Of a stretch of 64,000 nt of DNA, positions 9,898 to 18,563 are shown one piece after another. Source of the stretch: Myxococcales bacterium (GTDB lineage Bacteria > Myxococcota_A > Polyangia > Polyangiales > Polyangiaceae); contig JADJKB010000013.1 of assembly GCA_016706225.1 (NCBI GenBank), positions 124,001 through 188,000 of the forward strand, given 5' to 3'. The position numbers and the translations under genes were made by a program. Positions within the stretch are counted from its first letter, which is position 1. The number at the start of each line of letters is the position of its first letter. A model generated the notes under the pieces. That model was not told where the DNA came from and searched no databases. It saw only the letters and a list, made by a program, of their open reading frames with translations.

Positions 9898-11027
9898 CCG
9901 CGAAGCGTCCTCGCCCCCGAGCGCCGGCTCGCAAGAAACCTGCGAAGCGTCCGCGGCGTCGAGCTCGCGGCGGGAAGCGGACCTGGGTCGGGATCGCCAT
10001 CGGGGTCGGTGTCGTGATGCTGCCCTTCTGGTTGTTGTTCGCCTGGGCGACCCTGCCCGGGGCCGGCACTGGCAAGCGCGTCGTGATCGACTGGCCGCGG
10101 GACGACGATGCGACGGCTGCGGGCGCGCGGCTCGCTCGTGCGGGCGTCATCACGAGCCCGCGGCTGTTTGCCTTCTACCTGTGGGTGTTTGCCAGTGCTT
10201 CGGAGGTCGAGCCGGGCACCCATCTCTTGGACGATCGACTGAGCGCGCGTCGCATCGCGCAGCGCCTGACCCGCGGGCGCTTCCGACCGCGAAAGAAGAT
10301 CACGCTGCCGGAGGGGTGGACGCACGTGCAACTCGCCCGACGGCTCGAGGACAACGACGTCTGCGGGGCCGACGCGTTCGCGCAAGCCGTCCGGGATCCT
10401 GGACTGCGGCGCGAGCTCGGCGTCGATGGTGAGACCGTCGAAGGGCTGCTCTACCCGGCGACCTACGATTTCGGTGTGGACACCGCGCCCGCAGAGATCG
10501 TGCGCATGCTGGTCACCACGTTTCGTAAACGCTTCGGTAACCTGGCGGCGAGGCATCCCGGCGCACTCGAGGCCCTCGAGACCAAGCGGGGTTGGGGGGA
10601 CCACGAGATCGTGACGCTGGCGTCCATCATCGAGCGCGAGGCCGTGGTCGACAGCGAGAAACCCATCATCGCCAGCGTGTACTTGAACCGCCTCGACGAC
10701 CCCGAGCACAAGCCGGAGAAGATGCTGCAAGCCGATCCGACCGCGGCCTACGGTTGTGTGATCGAGCCCGAGCGGGCGCCGAGCTGCGCCGCGTTCAAGG
10801 GCAAGGTGACGCCGGCGCTGCTCAGGGACGCTGCGAATCGCTACAACACGTACAAACATTCCGGCCTGCCCCCCGGACCCATCGCGAGCCCGGGGGATGC
10901 GTCGATCGAAGCGGTGCTGGCCCCGGCGACCACCGACTATCTGTATTTCGTGGCGGCTGGCGGGGGCAAACATCGCTTCAGCCGCTCGCTCGCCGATCAC
11001 AACAAGGCCATCGAGGAGACCCGCTGA
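9894..11027 (+). CDS. mltG: Endolytic murein transglycosylase
   Basis: A 377-residue membrane protein. A very basic cytoplasmic tail (about 35 residues) is followed by one membrane helix (WVGIAIGVGVVMLPFWLLFAW), then the YceG/MltG periplasmic domain. Signature segments are LPEGWTHVQLARRLED, LYPATYDF, ASIIEREAVVDSEKPIIAS with catalytic Glu247, MLQADPTAAYG and the end YNTYKHSGLPPGPIASPGD. MltG cuts nascent glycan strands and sets their length. The GTG start overlaps the ruvX stop. Its own stop lies 110 bp before the transketolase start. Confidence 0.94.
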   Translation: MTAKRPRPRAPARKKPAKRPRRRARGGKRTWVGIAIGVGVVMLPFWLLFAWATLPGAGTGKRVVIDWPRDDDATAAGARLARAGVITSPRLFAFYLWVFASASEVEPGTHLLDDRLSARRIAQRLTRGRFRPRKKITLPEGWTHVQLARRLEDNDVCGADAFAQAVRDPGLRRELGVDGETVEGLLYPATYDFGVDTAPAEIVRMLVTTFRKRFGNLAARHPGALEALETKRGWGDHEIVTLASIIEREAVVDSEKPIIASVYLNRLDDPEHKPEKMLQADPTAAYGCVIEPERAPSCAAFKGKVTPALLRDAANRYNTYKHSGLPPGPIASPGDASIEAVLAPATTDYLYFVAAGGGKHRFSRSLADHNKAIEETR

Positions 11028-11136
11028 GGCTGTCGGCCCCAGGCCGTGAGTTTCTTCTGGGCGAGTGCCCGGTAAAAGCTCGACGCTCCGGCCCGCCCCT
11101 TGGCGGCCTGACGCCGCTGGTCTACGGGACGAGGCC

Positions 11137-13116
11137 ATGTCGACCGCCTTCGAGTCCGCCGTAAAGACCGTTCGTTTTCTGTCCGTCGATGCCGTCGAGC
11201 AGGCCAATTCTGGCCACCCCGGCACACCGATGGCCCTCGCCGGCATCGGCGTCGAGCTGTTCACTCAGCACCTGCGCTACGTGCCGACCGAGCCCGACTG
11301 GCCGAACCGCGATCGCTTCGTGCTCTCGGCGGGGCATGCGTCGATGCTGCTCTACTCACTGCTGCATCTCGCTGGGTACGACGTCTCGCTGGATGACCTG
11401 AAGGCGTTTCGGCAGTGGGGCAGCAAGACTCCGGGGCACCCGGAGGTCGGCCACACTGCAGGGGTCGAGACGACCACGGGCCCGTTGGGGCAAGGTGTCG
11501 GCAACGCGGTCGGCCTGGCTCTGGCTGGCAAGATGATGGGCGCCCGGGTGAACGAGCCCGGTGACCCCGTGATCGACTATCGGGTGTTCGGCATAGCCGG
11601 CGACGGCGACATGATGGAGGGGATCTCCAGCGAAGCTGCCAGTGTTGCGGGCCACCTGGGGCTCGACAATCTCGTTTTGATCTACGACGACAACAAGATC
11701 ACGATCGACGGCGCGACCAGCCTGTCGTTCAGCGAAGACGTAGGCAAGCGCTTCGAGGCCTACGGTTGGTACGTGCAGCACGTGGACGGGCACGACCCGG
11801 ACGCCGTGAGGAAAGCCATCGAGAGCGCCATCGCCGAAGACCGCCGACCGAGCCTGATTGCTGCGCGCACCCACATCGCGATCGGGGCGCCGACCAAACA
11901 GGACACCTCGGCGGCCCACGGCGCGCCCCTTGGAAAGGAAGAAATTGCCGGTGCAAAGGCCAAAGCCGAGTGGCCCGCGGAGCCGTTCTTCGTGCCCGCC
12001 GACGCCACGACCCCGTTCAAGGCCAAGGTCGCCGAAAATACCAAGCTGCTCGCCGCGTGGAAGGCGAAGGTCGAAGCGTTGGCAGGTCCGCGCAAGCAGC
12101 TCTTCGCCGCGCTCTCGAGCCGGAGTGTGCCGGCGAACCTGTTGCCGGAGTTGGTCAAGACGCTGGATGGCAAGGCCGACGCCACGCGCTCCCTCGCGGC
12201 GAAGATTGAACAGCAGGTCGCGGCGCTCGTGCCTTCACTCGTCGGCGGTTCGGCCGACCTGGACGAGAGCTGCAAGACCCACATCAAGGGCGGCGGCTCG
12301 GTGTCGCGTGGCGAGTACGGCGGCAGGAACTTGCACTTCGGTATCCGCGAGCACGCCATGGGTGCCATCACCAACGGCCTGGCACTCTCGGGCTTCTTCG
12401 TGCCCTTCGGCTCCACCTTCCTCGTGTTCAGCGACTACATGCGCCCGAGCATTCGTCTCTCGGCGCTGATGGGTCAGCGCGCCATCTGGATCTTCACCCA
12501 CGACTCGGTGCTGCTCGGGGAGGACGGGCCGACGCACCAGCCGATCGAGCAGGTCGCGGCGCTGCGCCTGATCCCGAACCTGGACGTGGTGCGCCCGGCC
12601 GACGGGCTCGAGTGCGCCGCAGCCTGGGCCTACGCGGTCGAGCGAGTGCACGCCCCGACCTCGATCGTGCTCACGCGCCAGAAGACGGCGGCCTTGTCTC
12701 GACCCGAGGGTTTTGATCCGGCGCAAATCGCCCGCGGCGCCTACGTGCTCGACGACGCCAAGGATCCCAACGTGATCTTGATCGCCAGCGGCAGCGAGGT
12801 GGGCGTGATGGTCGAAGCGAAGAAGCTCCTCGGAGCGGATGGCTACCGCGTGCGGGTGGTGAGCGCTCCGTGCTGGGATGCGTTCGCGCGCCTGCCCGCG
12901 GCAGAGCAGGAGGCGGTGATCGGCAAGGGCGTCCCGAGGGTCACCTTGGAAGCCGGACGCACCTCGCTGTGGCAGAGCGTCGCCGGCCCGTCGGGGCTCG
13001 CCCTGGGCATCGATCGCTTCGGCGCTTCTTCGCCCGCGGCCCGCATCGCGGACGAGCTCGGCATCACGCCCGCGAAGGTGGCGGCGCAGATCCGCGCGCA
13101 CCTGGTCCCGCGCTGA
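11137..13116 (+). CDS. tkt: Transketolase
   Basis: A 659-residue enzyme starting at ATG 11137, preceded by a GGGACGAGG-like ribosome site. The thiamine-diphosphate domain shows NSGHPGTPMALAG, ETTTGPLGQGVGNAVGLAL and the metal-binding AGDGDMMEGISSEAASVAGH with NKITIDG. The pyrimidine domain shows GIREHAMGAITNGLALSGFF and DSVLLGEDGPTHQPIEQ, and the C-terminal domain has LIASGSEVGVMVEA. It transfers two-carbon ketol units in the pentose phosphate pathway. It is slightly shorter between the first two domains than the E. coli enzyme, but all catalytic motifs are kept. It appears monocistronic. Confidence 0.95.
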   Translation: MSTAFESAVKTVRFLSVDAVEQANSGHPGTPMALAGIGVELFTQHLRYVPTEPDWPNRDRFVLSAGHASMLLYSLLHLAGYDVSLDDLKAFRQWGSKTPGHPEVGHTAGVETTTGPLGQGVGNAVGLALAGKMMGARVNEPGDPVIDYRVFGIAGDGDMMEGISSEAASVAGHLGLDNLVLIYDDNKITIDGATSLSFSEDVGKRFEAYGWYVQHVDGHDPDAVRKAIESAIAEDRRPSLIAARTHIAIGAPTKQDTSAAHGAPLGKEEIAGAKAKAEWPAEPFFVPADATTPFKAKVAENTKLLAAWKAKVEALAGPRKQLFAALSSRSVPANLLPELVKTLDGKADATRSLAAKIEQQVAALVPSLVGGSADLDESCKTHIKGGGSVSRGEYGGRNLHFGIREHAMGAITNGLALSGFFVPFGSTFLVFSDYMRPSIRLSALMGQRAIWIFTHDSVLLGEDGPTHQPIEQVAALRLIPNLDVVRPADGLECAAAWAYAVERVHAPTSIVLTRQKTAALSRPEGFDPAQIARGAYVLDDAKDPNVILIASGSEVGVMVEAKKLLGADGYRVRVVSAPCWDAFARLPAAEQEAVIGKGVPRVTLEAGRTSLWQSVAGPSGLALGIDRFGASSPAARIADELGITPAKVAAQIRAHLVPR

Positions 13117-13182
13117 ACATCGGATCCCGATCCCCGCTGGGGTCGGTCCAGGGTATGAATCTGCGAGCCCCGGGGTGGCACC

Positions 13183-13581
13183 ATGAGCCTACCGATCGTT
13201 CTCGTACCGCACCCCCACGTACGCGTGGACGCGAAGACTCTTGGCGGGAGTCCGCATGTGGCGGACACCCGCATCCCCGTGCGCCGTTTGTACACGTTCT
13301 ACAAGAACGGCGCGCGCGTCGAGACCTTGCTCAAGCGTTACCCGCAGCTCGAGCCGGCGAAGGTCTTCGACGCGCTGGCGTTCGCCCTCGACAACCTGGA
13401 GGTGATCGAGGCCGACCTGGAGCGAGAGCGGGAGATGCTCGAGCGCACCGGAGCGCGGCCGGCGCCTGGCTCCGGCAACGCTCGTCAGATCGATCTGCCC
13501 TTCGGGGAGTCGGCTCCGAAGACCCTGCCCGCGGCCCGGGCGCGCACGCGCTCACGAAACGCTGGGCCTCGCTCGCGCTGA
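13183..13581 (+). CDS. DUF433-domain protein (possible antitoxin or regulator)
   Basis: A 132-residue protein. Residues 8-85 match the DUF433 fold, a small winged-helix/VapB-like domain: LVPHPHVRVDAKTLGGSPHV, ADTRIPVRRLYTFYKNG, LKRYPQLEPAKVFDALAFAL. The conserved G-x-P-x-V/I-x-x-T-R-I-P block is present. The tail is Arg/Pro-rich and probably disordered. DUF433 proteins are often antitoxins next to a PIN-domain toxin (DUF5615), but the next 270 bp encode no such partner, so this one is an orphan or has another role such as a DNA-binding regulator. Confidence 0.75.
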   Translation: MSLPIVLVPHPHVRVDAKTLGGSPHVADTRIPVRRLYTFYKNGARVETLLKRYPQLEPAKVFDALAFALDNLEVIEADLEREREMLERTGARPAPGSGNARQIDLPFGESAPKTLPAARARTRSRNAGPRSR

Positions 13582-13859
13582 GCGGGCGCCGGACCGACCC
13601 GCGGGCCGGTGTCGCTTGGCAGGGGCTCACTGAACAAAGGTCTTTACAACCCCGGAAAAAGGGGCGATATCGCCGGCGACGTGAGCCGGGATGCGCCCGA
13701 CGAGCGTCTTCTGCACAGGCCTCTGGCCGGCTTTCGGCCGATGCACGTTACAGACGAGGCGAGTGACTCGAACCCAAGACTGCGCTTCCAAAGCGCGGTG
13801 ATCCGGGTGTAGCGTCCCCCGCGGCTTTGGATAGTCAGCTTCCGAGGAGGAGATTGAAG
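13582..13859. other. Intergenic region without a recognisable gene
   Basis: About 278 bp lie between the DUF433 gene and the cysteine-ladder lipoprotein gene. It holds a short hairpin (CCCC, seven-base loop, GGGG) near 13650-13664 and a tRNA-like patch at about 13755-13812 that fails to form a T arm. The segment just before 13860 carries an AGGAGG ribosome site at 13845-13850 and presumably the promoter of the downstream gene. Confidence 0.4.
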
Positions 13860-15152
13860 ATGGTCGTTAATCGTTGGCGGATGATGGGTGGTCCGGTGCT
13901 TGGCACCGCGGCTCTGATTGCAGCACCGCTGCTCATGAACTGCGGCGGCATGCCGGGGTTGCCGGGGTTGCCTGGCTCGTGCCCGGCGGACATCAGCGAT
14001 CCAAGCGCGATCATGAAGGCCAACTTCGGCCTCGAGGCGGGCATGGAAGGCAAGATCAAGGGCGCGCTCGCAGCGGGCGCGAACTTGAAGAACCTCGCGG
14101 CTGCGGTCGAAGGCGACGTCACGGTCGCGTGCGGCGACCTCGCGAAGGATCTCGGCGCTTCGGACGAAGACATCACGGCGAAGGAAGAGGGCCCGGGCAA
14201 GAAGGCGGAAGCCGCCTGCCAGGCCGCCGTGAAGTTCCTCGGTGTGGTCAAGGCCAAGGCCAAGATCAGCGGCAAGCTCGACGTCAAGGTCGTCCCGCCG
14301 AAGTGCTCGGCGTCGATGAACGCGGCGGCCGAGTGCGCTGGCTCCTGCGACGCATCGGTCTCGGGCGGCAAGGCCGAGGTCAAGTGCGAGGGCGGCGACA
14401 TCAGCGGCTCGTGCGAGGGCGAGTGCAAGGGCGGATGTACCGTCGAAGCCGGCGCGAAGTGCGAGGGCAGCTGCGGCGGCTCCTGTGAGGGCAGCTGCGA
14501 GGCTGACTTCAGCGGCACCTGCGGCGGCGCTTGCGAAGGCAAGTGCGACGGCCAGGCCTCCACCGGCAGCGACAAGAACAAGGGCGCATGCAAGGGCAAG
14601 TGCGAAGGCAAGTGCTCGGCGAGCGCGAAGGGCAACTGCGGGGGCAAGTGCTCCGGCAAGTGCTCGGCGTCTTGTGAGGTCAAGGGCCAGGCCAAGTGCG
14701 AAGGCACTTGCTCGGGCAGCTGCTCGGTCGAGTTCAAGGAGCCCAAGTGCTCCGGTGAAATCGTCCCGCCGAAGGTGAGCGCGGAGTGCAAGGCGAGCTG
14801 TGACGCTGAGGTCAGCGCGAAGCTCGAGTGCACGCCGGCCCGCGTCAGCGTGAACTTCTCGGGTGCGGCGGACATGGAAGCGTCGGCCAAGCTCAAGGGC
14901 GCGCTGGAGAAGAACCTCCCGGCACTGCTCAAGGTGACCCTCGGAATGAAGGGCCGTATCGAAGGCGCGATCGCCAGCGTGAAGGCCTCGATCGAGGGCG
15001 TGCAGGCGGCGGTCAAGGGCGGCGGCAAAGCTGCTCTCAAGGTCGGCGGCTGCCTCGTGGCGTCGCTCAAGGCTCAGGTGGATGCTTCCGCCAGCCTGAA
15101 CGTGTCGGTCTCGGCGAGCGCTTCTGCAAGCGGCTCGGCTGGCGCCGGCTGA
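13860..15152 (+). CDS. Cysteine-ladder lipoprotein, unknown function
   Basis: I start at ATG 13860 because AGGAGG lies nine bases upstream. The 430-residue protein has a lipoprotein signal (GTAALIAAPLLMNC) with Cys28 as the lipidation site. Residues about 45-145 are helical. Residues about 145-315 are extraordinarily rich in Cys, Gly, Ser and Lys, with cysteines mostly four residues apart (C-x3-C-x3-C), e.g. KCEGSCGGSCEGSCEADF and CKGKCEGKCSASAKGNCGGK. A second helical part follows, and the protein ends in an Ser/Ala-rich tail. Such spacing could form a disulfide-stapled rod or a metal-binding array, but neither is shown. A strong terminator follows at 15180. I do not know a characterised homologue. 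Confidence 0.8.
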   Translation: MVVNRWRMMGGPVLGTAALIAAPLLMNCGGMPGLPGLPGSCPADISDPSAIMKANFGLEAGMEGKIKGALAAGANLKNLAAAVEGDVTVACGDLAKDLGASDEDITAKEEGPGKKAEAACQAAVKFLGVVKAKAKISGKLDVKVVPPKCSASMNAAAECAGSCDASVSGGKAEVKCEGGDISGSCEGECKGGCTVEAGAKCEGSCGGSCEGSCEADFSGTCGGACEGKCDGQASTGSDKNKGACKGKCEGKCSASAKGNCGGKCSGKCSASCEVKGQAKCEGTCSGSCSVEFKEPKCSGEIVPPKVSAECKASCDAEVSAKLECTPARVSVNFSGAADMEASAKLKGALEKNLPALLKVTLGMKGRIEGAIASVKASIEGVQAAVKGGGKAALKVGGCLVASLKAQVDASASLNVSVSASASASGSAGAG

Positions 15153-15179
15153 GTCCAGTCTCGACTGGATGAGGACCAG

Positions 15180-15211
15180 GGCCTCGCGGAAACGCGGGGC
15201 CTTTGTCTTTT
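15180..15211 (+). terminator. Rho-independent terminator
   Basis: A nine-base-pair stem (GGCCTCGCG at 15180-15188 with CGCGGGGCC at 15193-15201, one G-T pair) closes a GAAA tetraloop and is followed by TTTGTCTTTT. It sits 28 bp after the cysteine-ladder gene and before the convergent nagZ gene. The U-rich tract is only on the plus strand, so it ends plus-strand transcription. Confidence 0.88.
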
Positions 15212-15280
15212 GTGGGGAGAGGGCTACGGGCGCGGCAGGCGGGCAAGGGAGCCGGGAGCGGCCGCGGGTGCGGGACGCGA

Positions 15281-16363
15281 TCAGCTGAGGCGCTCTGCCA
15301 GCTCGGCTTCGAGTGCTTTCACGCTCGGACCACCAATCTTCGACGCATCCGCCGCCGGTCGGGGAGGGAAGCGGCGGCGCGCTGAGAGGCAGCGGCCGAC
15401 GGCTTGTTCGCAGCGCTCGCGGAACTCCGGTGAGCGCTCGGCTTCCGCGGTGAGGGCGGCGTGAGCGCGCTCTTGCAAAGCGAAGTCACTGCAGATGAGG
15501 AGCGCGTCGCAGCCCGCGCGGATCGCGCGCACGGCGCTCTCCTCGACAGGCATGCGATCGGCGAGGGCCTTCATCTCGAGGTCGTCGCTGAAGAGCACGC
15601 CCGCGAAACCCAGTTCGCTGCGAAGCATTCGAGTCGCGATGCGCTCGCTGAGCGTCGCTGGCTGGGCGGGGTCGAGCGCGGGGTAGACCACGTGGGCGCT
15701 CATGAAGCTGGCGATGCCCAGCCTGGCCAGCGCGCCGAACGGAGGGAGCTCGAGCTCCCGCAGTCGCGCCTCGGAGTGGTCCACGAACGGCAGCGCGAGG
15801 TGGCTGTCCAAGAGCGTGTCGCCGTGACCGGGGAAGTGTTTGCCGCAGGCCATCACGCCGGCGGACTCGAGCCCTGCGGCCAGCGCCCCCGCGAGGCGGG
15901 AGACTTGCGTGGGATCGGATGAAAACGCTCGGTCACCGATGATGGGGTTGGCCGGGTTCGAGTCGACATCGAGCACGGGGGCAAAATCGAGGTTGTAGCC
16001 GAGGGCCGAGAGCTCTTGCCCGAGCATCACACCGATCCGTCGCACGAGCTCCGCGTCGGCAAGTGTGCCCAGGGCGCGCATGGGCGGAAGCTTCAAGAAC
16101 GGCGCGGGCAGTCGGCCGACACGCCCGCCCTCCTGATCGACCGAGATGAAGGGCGGCAGCGCGGCCGGCGTCGCCTGAATCACCTCGAGGTTGAGCGCGT
16201 GGGCTGCCTCGAGACTGGGCAAGTTGCGCTTGAAGACGATCACTCCTCCGCGCCGCCCCGCCGAGAGTACGTCGCGCATCTCGCCCGGCAGGCTCGTGCC
16301 ACTGAAGCCTCCCACGATCAGCTGACCCGTGAGCTCGAGGGTGGACAGGGTGCTCGGCATCAC
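15281..16363 (-). CDS. nagZ: Beta-N-acetylhexosaminidase (GH3, NagZ-type)
   Basis: A 360-residue glycoside hydrolase family 3 protein of single-domain type. VDQEGGRVGRL binds the sugar, KHFPGHGDT (residues 175-183) is the NagZ loop with the His/Asp acid-base pair, and FSDDLEM near residue 260 holds the nucleophile Asp. NagZ removes N-acetylglucosamine from anhydro-muropeptides during cell-wall recycling in the cytoplasm; no signal peptide is seen. It begins GTG-ATG. It is the last gene of a minus-strand run from accD, 62 bp after the permease gene; the link to glmM in the same run fits amino-sugar metabolism. Confidence 0.92.
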   Translation of the reverse strand: MMPSTLSTLELTGQLIVGGFSGTSLPGEMRDVLSAGRRGGVIVFKRNLPSLEAAHALNLEVIQATPAALPPFISVDQEGGRVGRLPAPFLKLPPMRALGTLADAELVRRIGVMLGQELSALGYNLDFAPVLDVDSNPANPIIGDRAFSSDPTQVSRLAGALAAGLESAGVMACGKHFPGHGDTLLDSHLALPFVDHSEARLRELELPPFGALARLGIASFMSAHVVYPALDPAQPATLSERIATRMLRSELGFAGVLFSDDLEMKALADRMPVEESAVRAIRAGCDALLICSDFALQERAHAALTAEAERSPEFRERCEQAVGRCLSARRRFPPRPAADASKIGGPSVKALEAELAERLS

Positions 16364-16425
16364 GTCCGAGATTTACGCGAAAGCCGCGCCGCGGGCGAAA
16401 AACGCGCCCGTCACTGGCCGAGCCA

Positions 16426-17820
16426 TCACTTGTCCCGGCTGAGCGCCTCGGCGGGGTCGGTGCGCGACGCTCGCCGCGCAGGGCCGAGGGCGCCGAGCAG
16501 CGCAAAGGCGCAGGCAAACGCCACGGCCAGCAGCCAGAGCCAACCCGGGAACACGAAGAACGACTCGGGCTTGAAGGGAAAATCCGGGAGATCTTTGGCG
16601 GCGCGCCAGTCGGCCACGAACGCACCGGCGCGGGCGACCAGGGCTCCCGCGAGCCCCGCCAGACTGCCGATGACCAGCGCGATGGAGAGCAGCCAGCTGC
16701 GCATGTCCCGGGCGCTGGCCCCGAGCGCGCGATAGAGCCCGATCTCGTGCTGTCGCTCGGTGACCAGCATCCGGAACGTGTGCGCGATGTTCAGCGCGGC
16801 AACCGCCAGGATGACCGACGCCACCAGCACCAGCAGCGCGAGCACGCCCGAGATCAAGACACTGACGTCGCGTGCGCGGGTGTCGTGGGGCGTGAGCCCG
16901 AGCAGGGCGGCGGAGTTGATCACGCGTCCGGAATCGCTGGGGCTCGCCACGCGCACGACCACACTCGAGTATTTCGAGGCCGCGGACTCCCCGGCGTATT
17001 CGCGGTTCCAGCGGCGGACGACCTCGATCGGCAACGTGACCCCGAGATCGATGGCCTTGGGGGAGATGCCAACCACCTTCACCCGCACCTTGCGCTCCTC
17101 GCCGTGACGAGCGACCCCGAGCAGGGAATTGCCTAGAGTCATTTCGAAGGCCACGCCTTGGGCGCGTCCGATCAGCGTTGCGGCCACCGGCGGCAGGCCG
17201 TGTGCGGGTGCGATGCCGTGGTCGAACAGCTCGACCAGGTAGTGACTGACCAGCGCCGGGACGGGATCGGAGCACTGCCCCCGAGGCACGCCGCTCGGGC
17301 GCTCGCAGTACTTGGGCGCCGTGCAATCGGCATTGGTCGTGCACTCGGCGCCGGGGCTGGCGAGTGGATCCGTGAACTCCGGGATCGAGGCTGGCCCCGG
17401 TCGCGTGACGAGCGCCGTGTCGATGCCGTCGCCGACCATCTCGTGCGTGCCGATCTCGGTTCCGAGGATTTCCTTGCCCCCGCGGGCCATGCTCGGGAAT
17501 CGAAAGCGCAGCTTCGGGAAGACCTCGAGCACGCCAGACTCGGCCTTCAGCCTGTCGACACTCGCAGCATCGATGCCCGGGGGTTCGGTGGGGCCGCCCA
17601 GGAGCGACAGGAGGCCCGCGCTGGTCTTTTTCGGCTCGAGCTCGATCTGATCGATGGGGAAGACGTCCCCGAGCAGAACCTTGCGCGCGCCGAGGCCCAG
17701 CGCCAGGAAGAAGACCAGGGACGCAACGCCGACGGCGATGCCAAAGCCCGCGGTGACGAGGGGCCCGCGGGCGCGACCGAGCTCGGTCTTCACCATCGTG
17801 GACAGGGCGTCGAACCTCAT
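16426..17820 (-). CDS. MacB/FtsX-type ABC transporter permease with a Cys-rich insert
   Basis: A 464-residue inner-membrane permease. One N-terminal helix (VTAGFGIAVGVASLVFFLAL) precedes a large periplasmic domain, then three C-terminal helices (VSVLISGVLALLVLVASVIL, LLSIALVIGSLAGLAGALVA, FFVFPGWLWLLAVAFACAFA), the FtsX/MacB topology. The periplasmic domain contains a compact insert with cysteines at residues 160, 166, 172 and 183, which looks like a small disulfide knot and is unusual in this family. It overlaps the ATPase gene by four bases (ATGA), so the two form one transporter. Likely cargo is a lipoprotein or exported molecule; none is indicated. Confidence 0.85.
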   Translation of the reverse strand: MRFDALSTMVKTELGRARGPLVTAGFGIAVGVASLVFFLALGLGARKVLLGDVFPIDQIELEPKKTSAGLLSLLGGPTEPPGIDAASVDRLKAESGVLEVFPKLRFRFPSMARGGKEILGTEIGTHEMVGDGIDTALVTRPGPASIPEFTDPLASPGAECTTNADCTAPKYCERPSGVPRGQCSDPVPALVSHYLVELFDHGIAPAHGLPPVAATLIGRAQGVAFEMTLGNSLLGVARHGEERKVRVKVVGISPKAIDLGVTLPIEVVRRWNREYAGESAASKYSSVVVRVASPSDSGRVINSAALLGLTPHDTRARDVSVLISGVLALLVLVASVILAVAALNIAHTFRMLVTERQHEIGLYRALGASARDMRSWLLSIALVIGSLAGLAGALVARAGAFVADWRAAKDLPDFPFKPESFFVFPGWLWLLAVAFACAFALLGALGPARRASRTDPAEALSRDK

Positions 17821-18563
17821 GCGCCTTCCGCTTCCTCGGCGTGGATCACGTCCGCGTCCACTGCCTCGTGCTCGCGCCCCATACCCAGCTGGCCATCCAC
17901 CATGTCGATGGTGCGGTGAGCCAAGCGGGTCAATCGGTCCTCGTGGGTCACGATGACGATCGTGCTCTGAAAATCCTCGTGCAGGCCGGCGAAGAGGTCG
18001 ATGATCTGCTCTCCGGTCTTGCGATCGAGGTTGCCCGTTGGCTCGTCACACAGGAGCAACGTCGGTTTGTGAAGCAGGGCGCGCGCAATGGCAACACGCT
18101 GGCGCTGACCGCCCGAGAGCTCGGCCGGCGTCGAGCCTGCGCGATCCGCGAGCCCGACCCGCTCGAGCACCTCCCGAGCGCGCTCGACCACCGGGCGGCC
18201 CGCTTCATCGCGCGCGAACAGTGCGGGTACCATCACGTTCTCGAGCACCGTGAGGTGACCGAGCAAGTGGAAGGCCTGGAACACGAACCCGATCCGCTCA
18301 CCCCGGAGACGCGAGAGCTCGGCGTCCGAGAGCGCACTGACGTCTTGGCCAAATAGGCTCAATTTCCCCTGAAAACTGCGATCCAGCCCGCCAAGCATCG
18401 ACAAGAGGGTGCTCTTGCCGCAGCCACTCGGGCCGAAGATGAGCACGACCTCACCCCGCTCGACCGAGAGGCTCACAGCATCCACCGCCTTCCGCGCGGC
18501 CTCGCCGGCGCCGAACACACGGGTCAGATCCCGCGCCACGATGACAGGTTCGGCGCGCGTCAC
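17817..18563 (-). CDS. ABC transporter ATP-binding protein (MacB/LolD type)
   Basis: A 248-residue ATPase starting at GTG 18563, overlapping the glmM stop by four bases. Walker A is GPSGCGKSTLL, the Q-loop FVFQAFHLLGHLTVLENV, the ABC signature LSGGQRQRVAIARALLHKP, Walker B LLLCDEPTGNLD, and the switch His lies in IVIVTHEDR. The spacing and the GNLDRKTGEQI segment place it in the LolD/MacB group that works with FtsX-type permeases. The frame stays open upstream of 18563, but that stretch is antisense to glmM and not coding. It powers the permease encoded by the next gene. Confidence 0.92.
   Translation of the reverse strand: MTRAEPVIVARDLTRVFGAGEAARKAVDAVSLSVERGEVVLIFGPSGCGKSTLLSMLGGLDRSFQGKLSLFGQDVSALSDAELSRLRGERIGFVFQAFHLLGHLTVLENVMVPALFARDEAGRPVVERAREVLERVGLADRAGSTPAELSGGQRQRVAIARALLHKPTLLLCDEPTGNLDRKTGEQIIDLFAGLHEDFQSTIVIVTHEDRLTRLAHRTIDMVDGQLGMGREHEAVDADVIHAEEAEGA

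Noticed and set aside
9354..11264. Long open frame on the minus strand continuing upstream of hisS
   Set aside because: It is antisense to ruvX, mltG and the start of tkt, lacks any recognisable motif, and results from high GC.
13755..13812. tRNA-like patch on the minus strand with GGGTTCGAGTC and a hairpin with loop TTTGGAA
   Set aside because: The T stem does not pair, there is no proper D arm, and no acceptor stem forms. It may be a degraded tRNA fragment, but the evidence is too weak to call.
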